Both the position numbers and the translations under genes were made by a program. A DNA stretch of 64,000 nt, from contig CM053802.1 of the NCBI GenBank assembly GCA_028671895.1, positions 34,634,201-34,698,200 on the forward strand. The letters run 5' to 3'. The notes beneath the pieces were generated by a model. It worked only from the letters and a program-made list of their open reading frames with translations, did no database searches and had not been told where the DNA came from. Below, piece after piece: positions 46,936 to 56,401 of this stretch (positions are counted from its first letter, which is position 1; each line of letters opens with the position of its first letter). The DNA is from Oenanthe sinensis. Lineage: Eukaryota; Streptophyta; Magnoliopsida; Apiales; Apiaceae.

Positions 46936-47144
46936 ATTTGCCATAGAAAATTTCTCATTACTTCATTTAGACACTAACCATAATGATATACAGATCAGCA
47001 CAAGATTAATGTCATGAAACTTTCTAACTCCTTATGATATGCAACACATACATTTATGAAGTTAAGTACACATTATTAATTATGAATATTCATGAATAAC
47101 AATAATATGTACACAAGCTGAATTATAACAGATAGGTAGCAAAA

Positions 47145-50100
47145 CTAACAGGTGTTAAGCATCCCTAATTCACCAACCAATCTAGAAAATGTTGATTCGT
47201 CTAGGGGTTTAGTGAATATATCTGCTATTTGACGTTCAGTAGACACAAAATGCAACTCTACAGTTCCATTTTCTACATGCTCTCTAATAAAATGATACCT
47301 GATGTCAATATGCTTGGTCCTTGAGTGATCCACAGGATTGTTGGTCATTGCAATAGCACTTGTGTTGTCACACATGATAGGAATCTTAGATACTTCCATA
47401 CCGTAGTCCTTGAGTTGGTTCTTCATCCACAGTATCTGGGCCACACAGCTTCCAGCAGCAATATATTCTGCTTCAGCTGTCGAGGTAGATACTGTGTGTT
47501 GTTTCTTGCTTTGCCAAGACACCAACCTTCTTCCAAGGAACTGACAGCTTCCTGAAGTACTCTTCCTATCTATTCTACAACCTGCGTAATCTGAATCCGA
47601 ATAGCCAACAAGATTAAACCCTGTATCTCTTGGGTACCAAATCCCGAGATTTGATGTTCCCTTGAGATACCTAAAAATGCGCTTTACGGCTATGAGATGT
47701 GACTCTCTAGGATCCGCTTGGAACCTTGCACATAAGCATGTAGAGAACATAATATCAGGTCTACTAGCAGTTAAATACAAAAGTGAGCCGATCATACCTC
47801 GATAGCTTGAGATGTCTACAGGTTTACCCGATTTGTCCTCGTCAAGTTTCGTGGCTGTTGCCATAGGAGTCTTTGCTTGTGATACATCTTGGAGACCATA
47901 CTTCTTCAATAGATCATGAATGTACTTGGTCTGGCAGATAAATATTCCGTCCTTCTTCTGACTAACTTGAATGCCCAGAAAGAACGTCAGCTCTCCCATC
48001 ATGCTCATCTCATACCTTGATTGCATTAACTTAGCGAATTTAGCACACAGCTTCTCATTTGCAGACCCAAAGATAATGTCATCCACATATACTTGCACCA
48101 TTATTAGATCATCTTTGCATTTCTTGTAGAAAAGCGTCTTGTCGATTACTCCTCTTGTAAAACCACTTTCTAGTAAGAAGTCTGACAGAGTTTCATACCA
48201 CTTCCGCGGAGACTGCTTAAGGCCATATACTGATTTGAAGAGTCGATAAACATAATCACAATATTTGATATATATAAACCCGGGAGGTTGCTCGACATAC
48301 ACCTCTTCATTCAGTTCACCGTTTAAGAATGCACTCTTGACATCCATTTGATAGACTTTAAAACCATGATGTGCTGCGAATGCCAAGAACATCCTTACTG
48401 CCTCTAGCCTTGCTACTGGTGCATAGGTTTCATCATAATCAATTCCTTCTCTTTGAGTATAACCCTTAGCAACCAGGCGAGCTTTATTTCGTGTTACACG
48501 TCCGTCTTCATCCAGCTTGTTCCTGAATACCCATTTTGTCCCAACAACAGATCTATTCTTTGGTCTGGGTACCAGCTTCCACACCTTCTGCCTTTCAAAC
48601 TGATTGAGTTCCTCTTGCATAGCAATCACCCAATCAGCGTCATCTAGAGCTTCTTCCACCACTTTAGGTTCTGTCTGGGAAAGAAACACTGAATATAGAC
48701 ATTCATTCTCAGTGGCAATTTCAGCTCTAGCTTTTCCTCTAGTAGTCACTCCGGCCTCTGGATCACCAATAATTAGCTCGAACGGATGGTCCTTGTTCCA
48801 AGTGCGATCCCTAGCAAATGTTCTTGATGATTCAGCTTGATCTTGTAAGTGAAGGTGACTTAGTCTAGAAGCACTTTCACTAGCTTCCCTTGAGCTAGTA
48901 CTGGCTCCACCGGAGTGAGCTGCTCCCCCTGAGTGCATACTGACTCCCCCTGAGTTAGTACCAGGTCTGACGGAAGGTGATCCCTCAGTCCTAGTGTTTT
49001 GAGTTTGCGAAACACTAGACTCTTGATTAATTTCATTATTTATAGTTGGATCACTACCCTGCACTACTGACTCAGGAACTGTATCCAATTCATCAACATC
49101 CATATTTTCAAATCTTAGGAAAGTGGGCTCACTATCTTCTTTTTGTATAGAAGGGAGCCTTGAGTCGTCGAATGTGACATTAAGGCTTTCAACCACCTTG
49201 CGATCATTAAGCACAAACACCCTGTACGCTGCTACTACTTCAAGAGAATATCCAATGAAAAACCCTTCATCTGCTTTGGCATCAAACTTTCCAAGTTGTG
49301 CATTGTCTCTTAACACAAAGCATTTGGCACCAAATACGTGAAAGTACTTGATAGATGGTTTTCGTTTATTCATCATGTAATACGGCGTCTCATTATGGTC
49401 CTTTATAATCAGGGTTCTGTTCTGTGTATAACAAGCCGTGTTAACTGCTTCAGCCCAAAAATATAAAGGAAGTTTTGACTCATACAGCATTGTCCTAGCT
49501 GCTTCAACCAGTGTCCTGTTCTTCCTTTCTACCACCCCATTTTGCTGTGGTGTTCTCGGTGCTGAATACTGTCGTCTGATCCCTTTAGATATGCAGAAAT
49601 CCATTAACACTGAGTTCTTGAATTCTGTCCCATTGTCGGATCGGATAGTCTTCACAGTCAGACTTGCTACGTTTTCAATTACCAGTACATGTCTAATGAT
49701 CTCATGTGGCACTTCATCTTTCGATGTCACAAACTTCACCCATGTGTATTTGGAAAAGTCATCGACAATTACCAGCGCATATCTTTTCCTTGACATTGAC
49801 ATAACATTAACAGGTCCAAACAAATCCATGTGAAGGAGTTGTAGGGGCTCGGTAATGCTATTCACTTGTTTATCCTTATGCGAGGCTCTTTTTGATTTTC
49901 CCATCTCACATGCTTCGCAGAGTCCATCTGGAGTGAACTCCATCTGCGGCAGCCCTCTCACCAATTCTCTTCTTACGAGATTATTCATTGCTTTAAAGTT
50001 CAGGTGAGATAATCTTTTATGCCATAGCCAACTTTCATCAGCAGAAGCCTTGCTGTAGAAACACGTGACTTCAGACTGATCAGCAGAATTCATGTCAGCT

Positions 50101-50489
50101 ATGAACAAATTTGACTTCCTTACTCCTTTGAGAGCAAGGCTTCCATCCTTTTTGCTTCGAATCGAACAATCATGCTTCCCAAAGTTGACGTCAAAACCCT
50201 TGTCGGTGAACTGACTAACGCTGAGAAGATTATGTCGCAATCCTTCCACAAAAGATACATCCTCAATGATAACATTTCCACAAACGATCTTGCCATATCC
50301 CCTGGTGTAACCTTTGCTGTTATCTCCAAAAGTAACCACGGAGCCGGCTCTCAACACCAAATCTGTTAGCAGGGACTTATTGCCGGTCATATGCCTCGAT
50401 GCTCCACTGTCCAGCACCCATATGACTTTACTCTTTTCCTGTACACTGCCCTGCAAATCCAGAAAGGTTAGGTGTTCTTCGGAACCCAA
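47145..50489 (-). CDS. pol: Sirevirus F Pol polyprotein (PR-IN-RT-RNase H)
   Basis: About 1,114 codons with all catalytic motifs. Protease has VLDSGASRHM. Integrase has HHCC and DDE (LLHMDLFGPV, IRSDNGTEF, NGVVERKNRTL). Reverse transcriptase has YVDDIIFGS, and RNase H has GYSDSDYAG, STAEAEYIA and DNTSAIAM. As in D, the frame has no ATG at its start and overlaps the end of gag one base behind it, so a Gag-Pol fusion by frameshift is expected. The PPT-like triplet lies at about 48908-48954. With Gag it supplies every enzyme needed for copying and integration. Confidence 0.96.
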   Translation of the reverse strand: MGSEEHLTFLDLQGSVQEKSKVIWVLDSGASRHMTGNKSLLTDLVLRAGSVVTFGDNSKGYTRGYGKIVCGNVIIEDVSFVEGLRHNLLSVSQFTDKGFDVNFGKHDCSIRSKKDGSLALKGVRKSNLFIADMNSADQSEVTCFYSKASADESWLWHKRLSHLNFKAMNNLVRRELVRGLPQMEFTPDGLCEACEMGKSKRASHKDKQVNSITEPLQLLHMDLFGPVNVMSMSRKRYALVIVDDFSKYTWVKFVTSKDEVPHEIIRHVLVIENVASLTVKTIRSDNGTEFKNSVLMDFCISKGIRRQYSAPRTPQQNGVVERKNRTLVEAARTMLYESKLPLYFWAEAVNTACYTQNRTLIIKDHNETPYYMMNKRKPSIKYFHVFGAKCFVLRDNAQLGKFDAKADEGFFIGYSLEVVAAYRVFVLNDRKVVESLNVTFDDSRLPSIQKEDSEPTFLRFENMDVDELDTVPESVVQGSDPTINNEINQESSVSQTQNTRTEGSPSVRPGTNSGGVSMHSGGAAHSGGASTSSREASESASRLSHLHLQDQAESSRTFARDRTWNKDHPFELIIGDPEAGVTTRGKARAEIATENECLYSVFLSQTEPKVVEEALDDADWVIAMQEELNQFERQKVWKLVPRPKNRSVVGTKWVFRNKLDEDGRVTRNKARLVAKGYTQREGIDYDETYAPVARLEAVRMFLAFAAHHGFKVYQMDVKSAFLNGELNEEVYVEQPPGFIYIKYCDYVYRLFKSVYGLKQSPRKWYETLSDFLLESGFTRGVIDKTLFYKKCKDDLIMVQVYVDDIIFGSANEKLCAKFAKLMQSRYEMSMMGELTFFLGIQVSQKKDGIFICQTKYIHDLLKKYGLQDVSQAKTPMATATKLDEDKSGKPVDISSYRGMIGSLLYLTASRPDIMFSTCLCARFQADPRESHLIAVKRIFRYLKGTSNLGIWYPRDTGFNLVGYSDSDYAGCRIDRKSTSGSCQFLGRRLVSWQSKKQHTVSTSTAEAEYIAAGSCVAQILWMKNQLKDYGMEVSKIPIMCDNTSAIAMTNNPVDHSRTKHIDIRYHFIREHVENGTVELHFVSTERQIADIFTKPLDESTFSRLVGELGMLNTC

Positions 50490-53008
50490 TGATGTTTGGG
50501 CCCGGCATCAATAATTTCCTTTTTCTTTTCAGATACAGAAGGCTTTGCCTTGATGCCATCAGGGGCATTCATCTTGACTTTGTCTTTTCCCTTGTCAACC
50601 TTGACTGGTTTGTCATGTTTGGAAGTAGACTGGTCACTCCTAACTTTAGGAGGACTTGAAGTCTTAGTTTTTGACCCCACATGCTTTTTCTTACCACTAC
50701 TAGATGTATGTTCAACAGATGCACTAGCAGTATTCATTAAATTAAAATAAGCATGCATGATGTTTACAGCACATGGCATACAATTAGGATGATTGCATTT
50801 AGCATGATTTGCATGCATGTTAGGCACAGCAGTAGTTGCAGGCATGGTATTACAACCAACAGATTTTTCTTCCTCTACATAGAACGGGCAATAGTAAGAC
50901 AAATGATCAGTTTGATTACAGATATAGCATGCTTTTCTAGCTCGTGTAGATGTAGATACAGATGCAGGTTCAGTTTTAACTGCCTTTACAGGTGCTTTCA
51001 TTTGATCTGACCCTGCTACCCATTGTTTATATGACACCGTCTTAGCCTCCTTGGTTCCTACACCTCTCTTAGCATAAGCAATCTTACTAGCTCTTTTAGA
51101 AGTTGTAGGTTCTACTACTTTTTCTTCTGAATCTCTTTCAATTTTAATCTCATGTTCAATTTCAGTAGCAACAGGATCTATGGTCCTAGGCTCAAAATGT
51201 TTAAAGATAGGTTTTCTAACATCCATTAAAACCTCAGGCACATTTTCTTTGACTAACACTGGCTCTAACAACTCAGCAACTCTATTTTTCTTTTTCTGTG
51301 TGTAGTCAAGTCCTATGTTAACTTTTTCATTTTTGCTCTTGCCTGCCAGTTTCATGTACATGTCCCTTTCTACGAAAACTTTATTAGCGGCTTCTTCAAA
51401 AGATTTACATGTTACTTTAAGCTCAGCTAATTCATTTTTAAGTTCTTCGTTAAGGTCTTCCCTAATCTTAAGCTTGTGTTCTAAAACATCTACCTGATTC
51501 ATTAACTGCCTTTCCTTACTTTCTCCTGATTCTAATTCCTCTACCCTGGCCTCGAGAAGTCTATTCTTAAGGGAGAGTTTAGCATTTTCCTCATTAACAG
51601 CAATTAGATTAAGTTGGAGATTGTACATATCTTTAGTCATGGCAGCTAATTCATTTTGGTACTCAGGAATAGACATTTCATTTACGGTTAGAATTGGTAC
51701 CTCTGATTGTTCTGAAGATTTTGCCATTAAAGCAAAGTTGCATAGCTCCTGATCTTCATCTTTATCAGACTCGTCCCAACCCTTCCCTTCAGTCACAACA
51801 TACGCCCGGCTTCCCTTCTGTTGCTTGCTAACCAAGGCATCATATTTCTTTTTCAAATCAGCATAGGATTCCTTGGGATGAACGTACTTGGGCTTCTTGC
51901 ACTCTGTTGCGAAGTGCCCCAATTCATTGCAGTTGTAGCATCTGAACTTGTTCTTGTCTACCAGGTTAGGTCTGTAGCCACTACCAGATGTGCTACTCCG
52001 ACCGCTGTAACTTCCACTACCACTTACACTACTGCCTCTCCTGCCTCTTCGGCTGAAAGAACTACCAAATCGTCCTTTACCACTTCTTTGCTTCCTGAAG
52101 CTGATATGAGCAAATTCTCGAGCAATACAAGCATATGACTTGTCTTCTAATTTGTCCAGCTCTTCAAGGGTATAGTATTCATCCTCACTTTCTTTGGATG
52201 GATCTTCAATGTCTAATACCACCCTTTCAGGATTAGCATTTTTCAATGAGACAGCTGCAAGTGCCTTTACAGCAGATTCTTCAGCTACAAGTCCAGACTC
52301 ACTTACCGCTTTGTTTTCTCCACTATTGTAGGATCTTCTTCTGTCATTTTGTTCCTGCTCCAGCTCGTAGGTCTTCAAAACACCATACAGCTTTTCCAGA
52401 GAAGTATTTTTCAAGTCTCTTGACTCTCGAATGGCAGTGATCCTGTGTTCCAGATGTTTAGGCAAATTCAAGAGAAACTTGATATTTGAATCTGCTAGTG
52501 GATAGACTTTATCTCTTATACTCAGCTCTATAAGCAATTTACTGTAACGTTTGTAAACATCTGCTACGCTTTCTCCTCGTTCGCATCTGAACGATTCATA
52601 TTCAGATATCAGAATGCGTTTGTGATTATCTCTAACTTCCTCGGTCCCCTCCATCACCACAGCCAGTTTATCCCACATGGCTTTAGCTGTTTTTAATCCC
52701 TTTATTTGAACATAGTACTCTGAGTTTAGGGATTCAATTATGACGTTGCGTAATGACGCATCCATACCAACCAATTCCTTATCTGCGTCTGAAAACTCCA
52801 TTTCCTCTTTAGGAACAGACCGGGATGGAATTAGTATCCCTCCTTCCATTCGCTCTGGCTCAATTCTCATGGGTATGTATGGACCGTTTTCCAATATTCT
52901 CAAGTATACCTTGTTTATTGATTCAAGGTAAGCTTTCATCCTTCCGGTCCATTCGTCATAATGTTGTGCATCAAACGGAGGTATCTTAAATCTGTGTGCG
53001 GCGGCCAT
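50468..53008 (-). CDS. gag: Sirevirus F Gag polyprotein
   Basis: The 846 residues form the same domain line-up as in D: capsid start FKIPPFDAQHYDEWTGRM, basic Gly/Ser/Arg stretch (three residues shorter than in D), zinc knuckle CYNCNELGHFATEC, long coiled-coil-like segment, and second knuckle CYICNQTDHLSYYC. It is preceded by an AT-rich leader with no other gene (53009-53498). Being intact, it could package this element and possibly D. Confidence 0.95.
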   Translation of the reverse strand: MAAAHRFKIPPFDAQHYDEWTGRMKAYLESINKVYLRILENGPYIPMRIEPERMEGGILIPSRSVPKEEMEFSDADKELVGMDASLRNVIIESLNSEYYVQIKGLKTAKAMWDKLAVVMEGTEEVRDNHKRILISEYESFRCERGESVADVYKRYSKLLIELSIRDKVYPLADSNIKFLLNLPKHLEHRITAIRESRDLKNTSLEKLYGVLKTYELEQEQNDRRRSYNSGENKAVSESGLVAEESAVKALAAVSLKNANPERVVLDIEDPSKESEDEYYTLEELDKLEDKSYACIAREFAHISFRKQRSGKGRFGSSFSRRGRRGSSVSGSGSYSGRSSTSGSGYRPNLVDKNKFRCYNCNELGHFATECKKPKYVHPKESYADLKKKYDALVSKQQKGSRAYVVTEGKGWDESDKDEDQELCNFALMAKSSEQSEVPILTVNEMSIPEYQNELAAMTKDMYNLQLNLIAVNEENAKLSLKNRLLEARVEELESGESKERQLMNQVDVLEHKLKIREDLNEELKNELAELKVTCKSFEEAANKVFVERDMYMKLAGKSKNEKVNIGLDYTQKKKNRVAELLEPVLVKENVPEVLMDVRKPIFKHFEPRTIDPVATEIEHEIKIERDSEEKVVEPTTSKRASKIAYAKRGVGTKEAKTVSYKQWVAGSDQMKAPVKAVKTEPASVSTSTRARKACYICNQTDHLSYYCPFYVEEEKSVGCNTMPATTAVPNMHANHAKCNHPNCMPCAVNIMHAYFNLMNTASASVEHTSSSGKKKHVGSKTKTSSPPKVRSDQSTSKHDKPVKVDKGKDKVKMNAPDGIKAKPSVSEKKKEIIDAGPKHHWVPKNT

Positions 53009-53498
53009 TTTAATAAAGTTTAAAATTAAGATAATACACTTTTCAAATTACAATAAATTGTATTTACTTGAAAAATTAATTATCTCACTTTAAATGTCCA
53101 ACAATTAATATCCAACGGATTCTGCACTTAATATTCAAGCAAGTTAGTTTTAATCACAGGAACAGTAGCAGGGTCCACAATTTTTCAAGTCCAAACAAAA
53201 AGGTGTCCACTTTCTAGTTGACAGAAGTTCGAAATTGTCCTTTTTGTTTAGCCAATCAGTTGATTCCAGTTTTGACCACAAGAAAATCCACAAAGCTCTA
53301 AAGTACAGTATTTTGGAATTTTGTACAAGTATTCCTTACACCATGGCTCAGAACTTTTTAGATCTACGATATTTTTTTTTCAAGAAGAAACAAATAAAAA
53401 CTTTCGGCACAAACTTCAAGGAAAAATTAGATCTGGGATTTTCAAGAACCAACTCAAACAACACAGTAGGATCTCTGTTAGATGTGTTTAACAGCAGC

Positions 53499-53510
53499 TT
53501 TGATACCAAT
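53499..53510 (-). other. Element F primer-binding site, variant
   Basis: On the minus strand the two bases after the 5' LTR are followed by TGGTATCAAAGC. It has A where D and the initiator tRNA-Met complement have G. The next bases (TGC) also differ from D (ACT). Confidence 0.85.
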
Positions 53511-54769
53511 TGTTAGGTCCAAAGTGTTGTAGAGGGGGGGGGGGTGAATACAACTGTTTAAAATTTATGAGAGAATAAACAATGTGCAAGTAATAAATGA
53601 TGACTCAGAATTTCAAGAATATATCATTATATTCATTGATGGATTTGCTACAACATTCATAAAAGCATCATGATCAGTTGAACAATAAATACAGCAATTA
53701 AAGCTAGATTCAACTGATCCTCTCTCTCTCACTTTTTGTTTTACAGTAAATGCTCTCTCTTAAAAATTATCGTTTAAAATACAGAGATACAAGTTACTTC
53801 TAAAAATAAAAACAAAGTGCTGCTTTTATAATGTCATGTAGTCTTGATCTTGTCCTTTTTGTGTACGTGGCCCAATCAGGACTTCGACAACAAAAAGTAC
53901 TTTCCCAACAACTCTGGATCAACCGTTCACAATAAGCCACTTGTCCCTTGAACATTAAATGTTACATTTCTACCCGCATCTCGATCTTCGCCTGGACCCA
54001 TCTCGATCTCGATCTGTGAAAATCTCGATCTCGATCTGTGAAAATCTCGATCTCGATCTGGGAAAATCTCGATCTCGATCTGTGAAAATCTCGATCTCGA
54101 TCTGGGAGAATCTCGATCTCGATCTATCGCCTGGATCGAGATTTGCCTTTGCAGTGTTTTACTTCACTTGTAAATCTCGATCCGCATCTCGATCTGCTGT
54201 GGATCGACATTTGCCTTGGCAAATATGCACACATCCAATGTTGACCTTCTTTAGTGACTAATTGAGAATTAACCTTTGTGAGCAAGTTTCCTTAGCTTCT
54301 TCAATTTCTTTTCCTCACTCAATTCAAATGAGATCTTCTATTACTGACACGAACTTGCCTCCAATGTCCTGACACTTGATGCAATGGTCTGGTTCATAAG
54401 TGACTAGTCTTGTAGGGGTTCTTGCTTCTGAATGTCAGTTCTCATTTGTTGATTAACCTTTACATTATCCAGATGTTGATATACATTACATGAAATCACT
54501 TTGGCCTTCTTGATACTTCCTTGACATTAATTTGATTCTCCATTAGATAAGTTAGGGCATGAGCAATACTCAGATTGAACTTCTTCTCACTTATGCATCC
54601 TTGATTAACCAAATTAGTTACTTGTAGTTACCAAGTATCATTACCATTTCTTCAGTTGATTGATTCCATGTGCTTCTTCAGTTTCTCTTGTTTTGCTGTT
54701 GTTTTATCTTTTACTTAGTTGAGTTACAAAATAATTAAGTGTTACAAGTTAGTACACCTATGCCTTTCA
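53511..54769 (-). repeat. Element F 5' LTR
   Basis: The 1,259-bp LTR is identical to 40179-41434 as far as I could compare, except for three more G in the run at 53533-53543. It contains the TATA box (53824-53830) and the GATCGA array (53972-54137). Confidence 0.96.
53972..54137 (-). repeat. LTR tandem array of about 22-bp units (F, 5' LTR)
   Basis: It has the same units and order as 40640-40805. Its short plus-strand ORF is only the translated repeat. Confidence 0.88.
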
Positions 54770-54774
54770 CAAAC

Positions 54775-55292
54775 CTGGCCATTTCGGAGAACTTGGCTTC
54801 ATATTCTGCCACGCTCATGCTTCCTTGTTTTAATTCTAAAAATTTGATCTCCATTTGATCCTTCATAAAACTAGGAAAATACTTCTCTAAGAACAACTCT
54901 GTGAACTGGGCCCATGTAATCACACCTTCGGCTTGTAGTACCTTTGTAGACTCCCACCAATAAATAGCTTCAGCTTTTAGAAAATAACTTGCATATTCTG
55001 TCTTCTTGTCTTCACTTACATTTACTAACTTGAAAGCTTTCTCAATCCCTTTAAGCCATGACTTGGCTTCTATCAGGTCTACTGATCCTCTAAACTAAGG
55101 AGGTTTAACCGCTTGAAATGATTTAAAAGTGACCGCTGGGGGTACTGGGGGTCTTTGTTGTTGCTGGGTCAAAATAGCCGTTTGTTGTTGTAATAACTAG
55201 ATAAGTTGGGCAACAGTGGGGTCCATAGGGGTTTGATCTTGTGTATCACGATTTTGGGATGAATTTGATGTGTTTCTGGTCTTTGGCGGCAT
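54775..55292 (-). pseudogene. Element E gag, N-terminal part
   Basis: An ATG at 55292 opens a Tekay-type gag (MPPKTRN). Stops lie at about 55196-55198 and 55095-55097. The conserved capsid segment at 54775-54923 (ITWAQFTELFLEKYFP, MSVAEYEAKFSEM) is cut by F right after it. Gag continues at 40178. Confidence 0.85.
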
Positions 55293-55780
55293 TTACTATA
55301 AGGAAAACAAGCAACTTATTAAGCAATACGTTACATCATATCGTAAACAATTCAAATACTTTTAAAACCATTTGGAAATTAAAAACACCATTTAAAATCT
55401 ACCTTATAGCATCATTACTACATAAGTTGCCTGTACAACAAGGGTATAAAGGTTCTATAGAAAATAGGTTAGCACAACAGGTATGAATAAGGCAATCATA
55501 AAGGTTAACAACAGGTATAAACAAGGTACTGATAAAGGTAAGAAATAGTTATGGATAGATGTGCGAAGGGTAAATAACAGGTATATAAGAAGGTACTGGA
55601 AACTGAAGAACAACCATAAATAAATACGAGGAATATCAACATTAAAGTGCAGAACAAGTTCAAGTCAAAGTACAACAACAAGAAATAAAAGTACGAGATG
55701 AAAAACGGAGATAAAGTCTGATCGAGTGTGCTAGAGGGCTCTAACAGATGTCCCATCTAAGCACTCAAACACCCTAACAT

Positions 55781-56206
55781 CTAGTCGCCCCGGTGGTCCC
55801 GGTCTCGGGCAACCCTGAGTCCAACCAACAATCTGCTAACCACTCGAGTGAATTCTCTCGCCTGCTCCACCACATCATTAGTGAAGGCTCTAGCTGCCAT
55901 CTGCCGACGACCTTCCTCCTCCACGGCTCTAATCCGCTCCTCCCACCACACAACGGGGTGCTCAGGAACTCGCAACTGGGATCGAGTAATGGCTGGCCTA
56001 TAGATCCTACGGCGTATAAGGGCACGTGCACTCTCTGACGGTGGGACACTCCCTGATGGTAGATCAGTCTGAACAGGGGGCTCAGGAGTCAGCTCCTCCT
56101 CACTCTCGGAACTAGAAATGACGATAGTATCATCAGAATCCGCAGTAGAATCCGAAGAAGTACCAGGAGAGGGTGGTGGTAACTCGTAAAATCCACGAGC
56201 CTGCAA
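55781..56206 (-). CDS. Small ORF in the Tekay leader, upstream of gag
   Basis: An open frame of about 141 codons lies on the same strand as gag, between the primer site and the gag ATG of E. It is clearly more GC-rich than its flanks. It encodes a Ser/Asp/Glu-rich start (TIVISSSESEEELTP) and a basic, helical end (RRRIYRPAITRSQLR, VVWWEERIRAVEEEGRR). It has no ATG at its beginning; it is preceded by TTATTGCAG, which looks like a 3' splice site. I do not recognise a domain. It may be a spliced leader protein or an older N-terminal gag extension. Confidence 0.4.
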   Translation of the reverse strand: MQARGFYELPPPSPGTSSDSTADSDDTIVISSSESEEELTPEPPVQTDLPSGSVPPSESARALIRRRIYRPAITRSQLRVPEHPVVWWEERIRAVEEEGRRQMAARAFTNDVVEQAREFTRVVSRLLVGLRVARDRDHRGD

Positions 56207-56386
56207 TAATATAAAATAGTATGCGGTGCAAAAAGGAGATAAAGATTATCTTAAATCTAAAGTTGAAATCCTAACGTCTATACCATTCTTCGTTATCTAA
56301 TCCTATTTTAATATCACTCGTATATCTTCTATTTAGTGAACTACTTCGTTAACCTAATCCTGGCTTGTTCAGTGACCGAAACATTT

Positions 56387-56398
56387 GCTCTGATACCA
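56387..56398 (-). other. Element E primer-binding site (initiator tRNA-Met)
   Basis: TGGTATCAGAGC on the minus strand lies three bases after the 5' LTR end. Confidence 0.9.
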
Positions 56399-56401
56399 AC
56401 C

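Larger units (their letters stand above)
46040..47144 (-). other. Element F pol-ORF3 spacer
   Basis: About 1.1 kb has no supportable gene. It contains the 48-bp repeat array (46728-46935), the conserved TATA-like box at 46674-46687 and pyrimidine-AG sites as in D. Confidence 0.7.
40179..54769 (-). mobile_element. Element F: intact Sirevirus-type Ty1/copia retrotransposon, candidate active copy
   Basis: The 14.6-kb element has LTRs at 53511-54769 (5') and 40179-41434 (3'), both TG...CA. A perfect CAAAC duplication lies at 40174-40178 and 54770-54774, inside the gag of E. Gag, Pol and the third ORF are all open with catalytic motifs in place. The only difference I found between the LTRs is three extra G in a G-run, so the insertion is very young. 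Gene order equals that of D; protein identity to D is about 97-98 percent by eye. The primer site differs from the standard one by one base. Confidence 0.97.
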
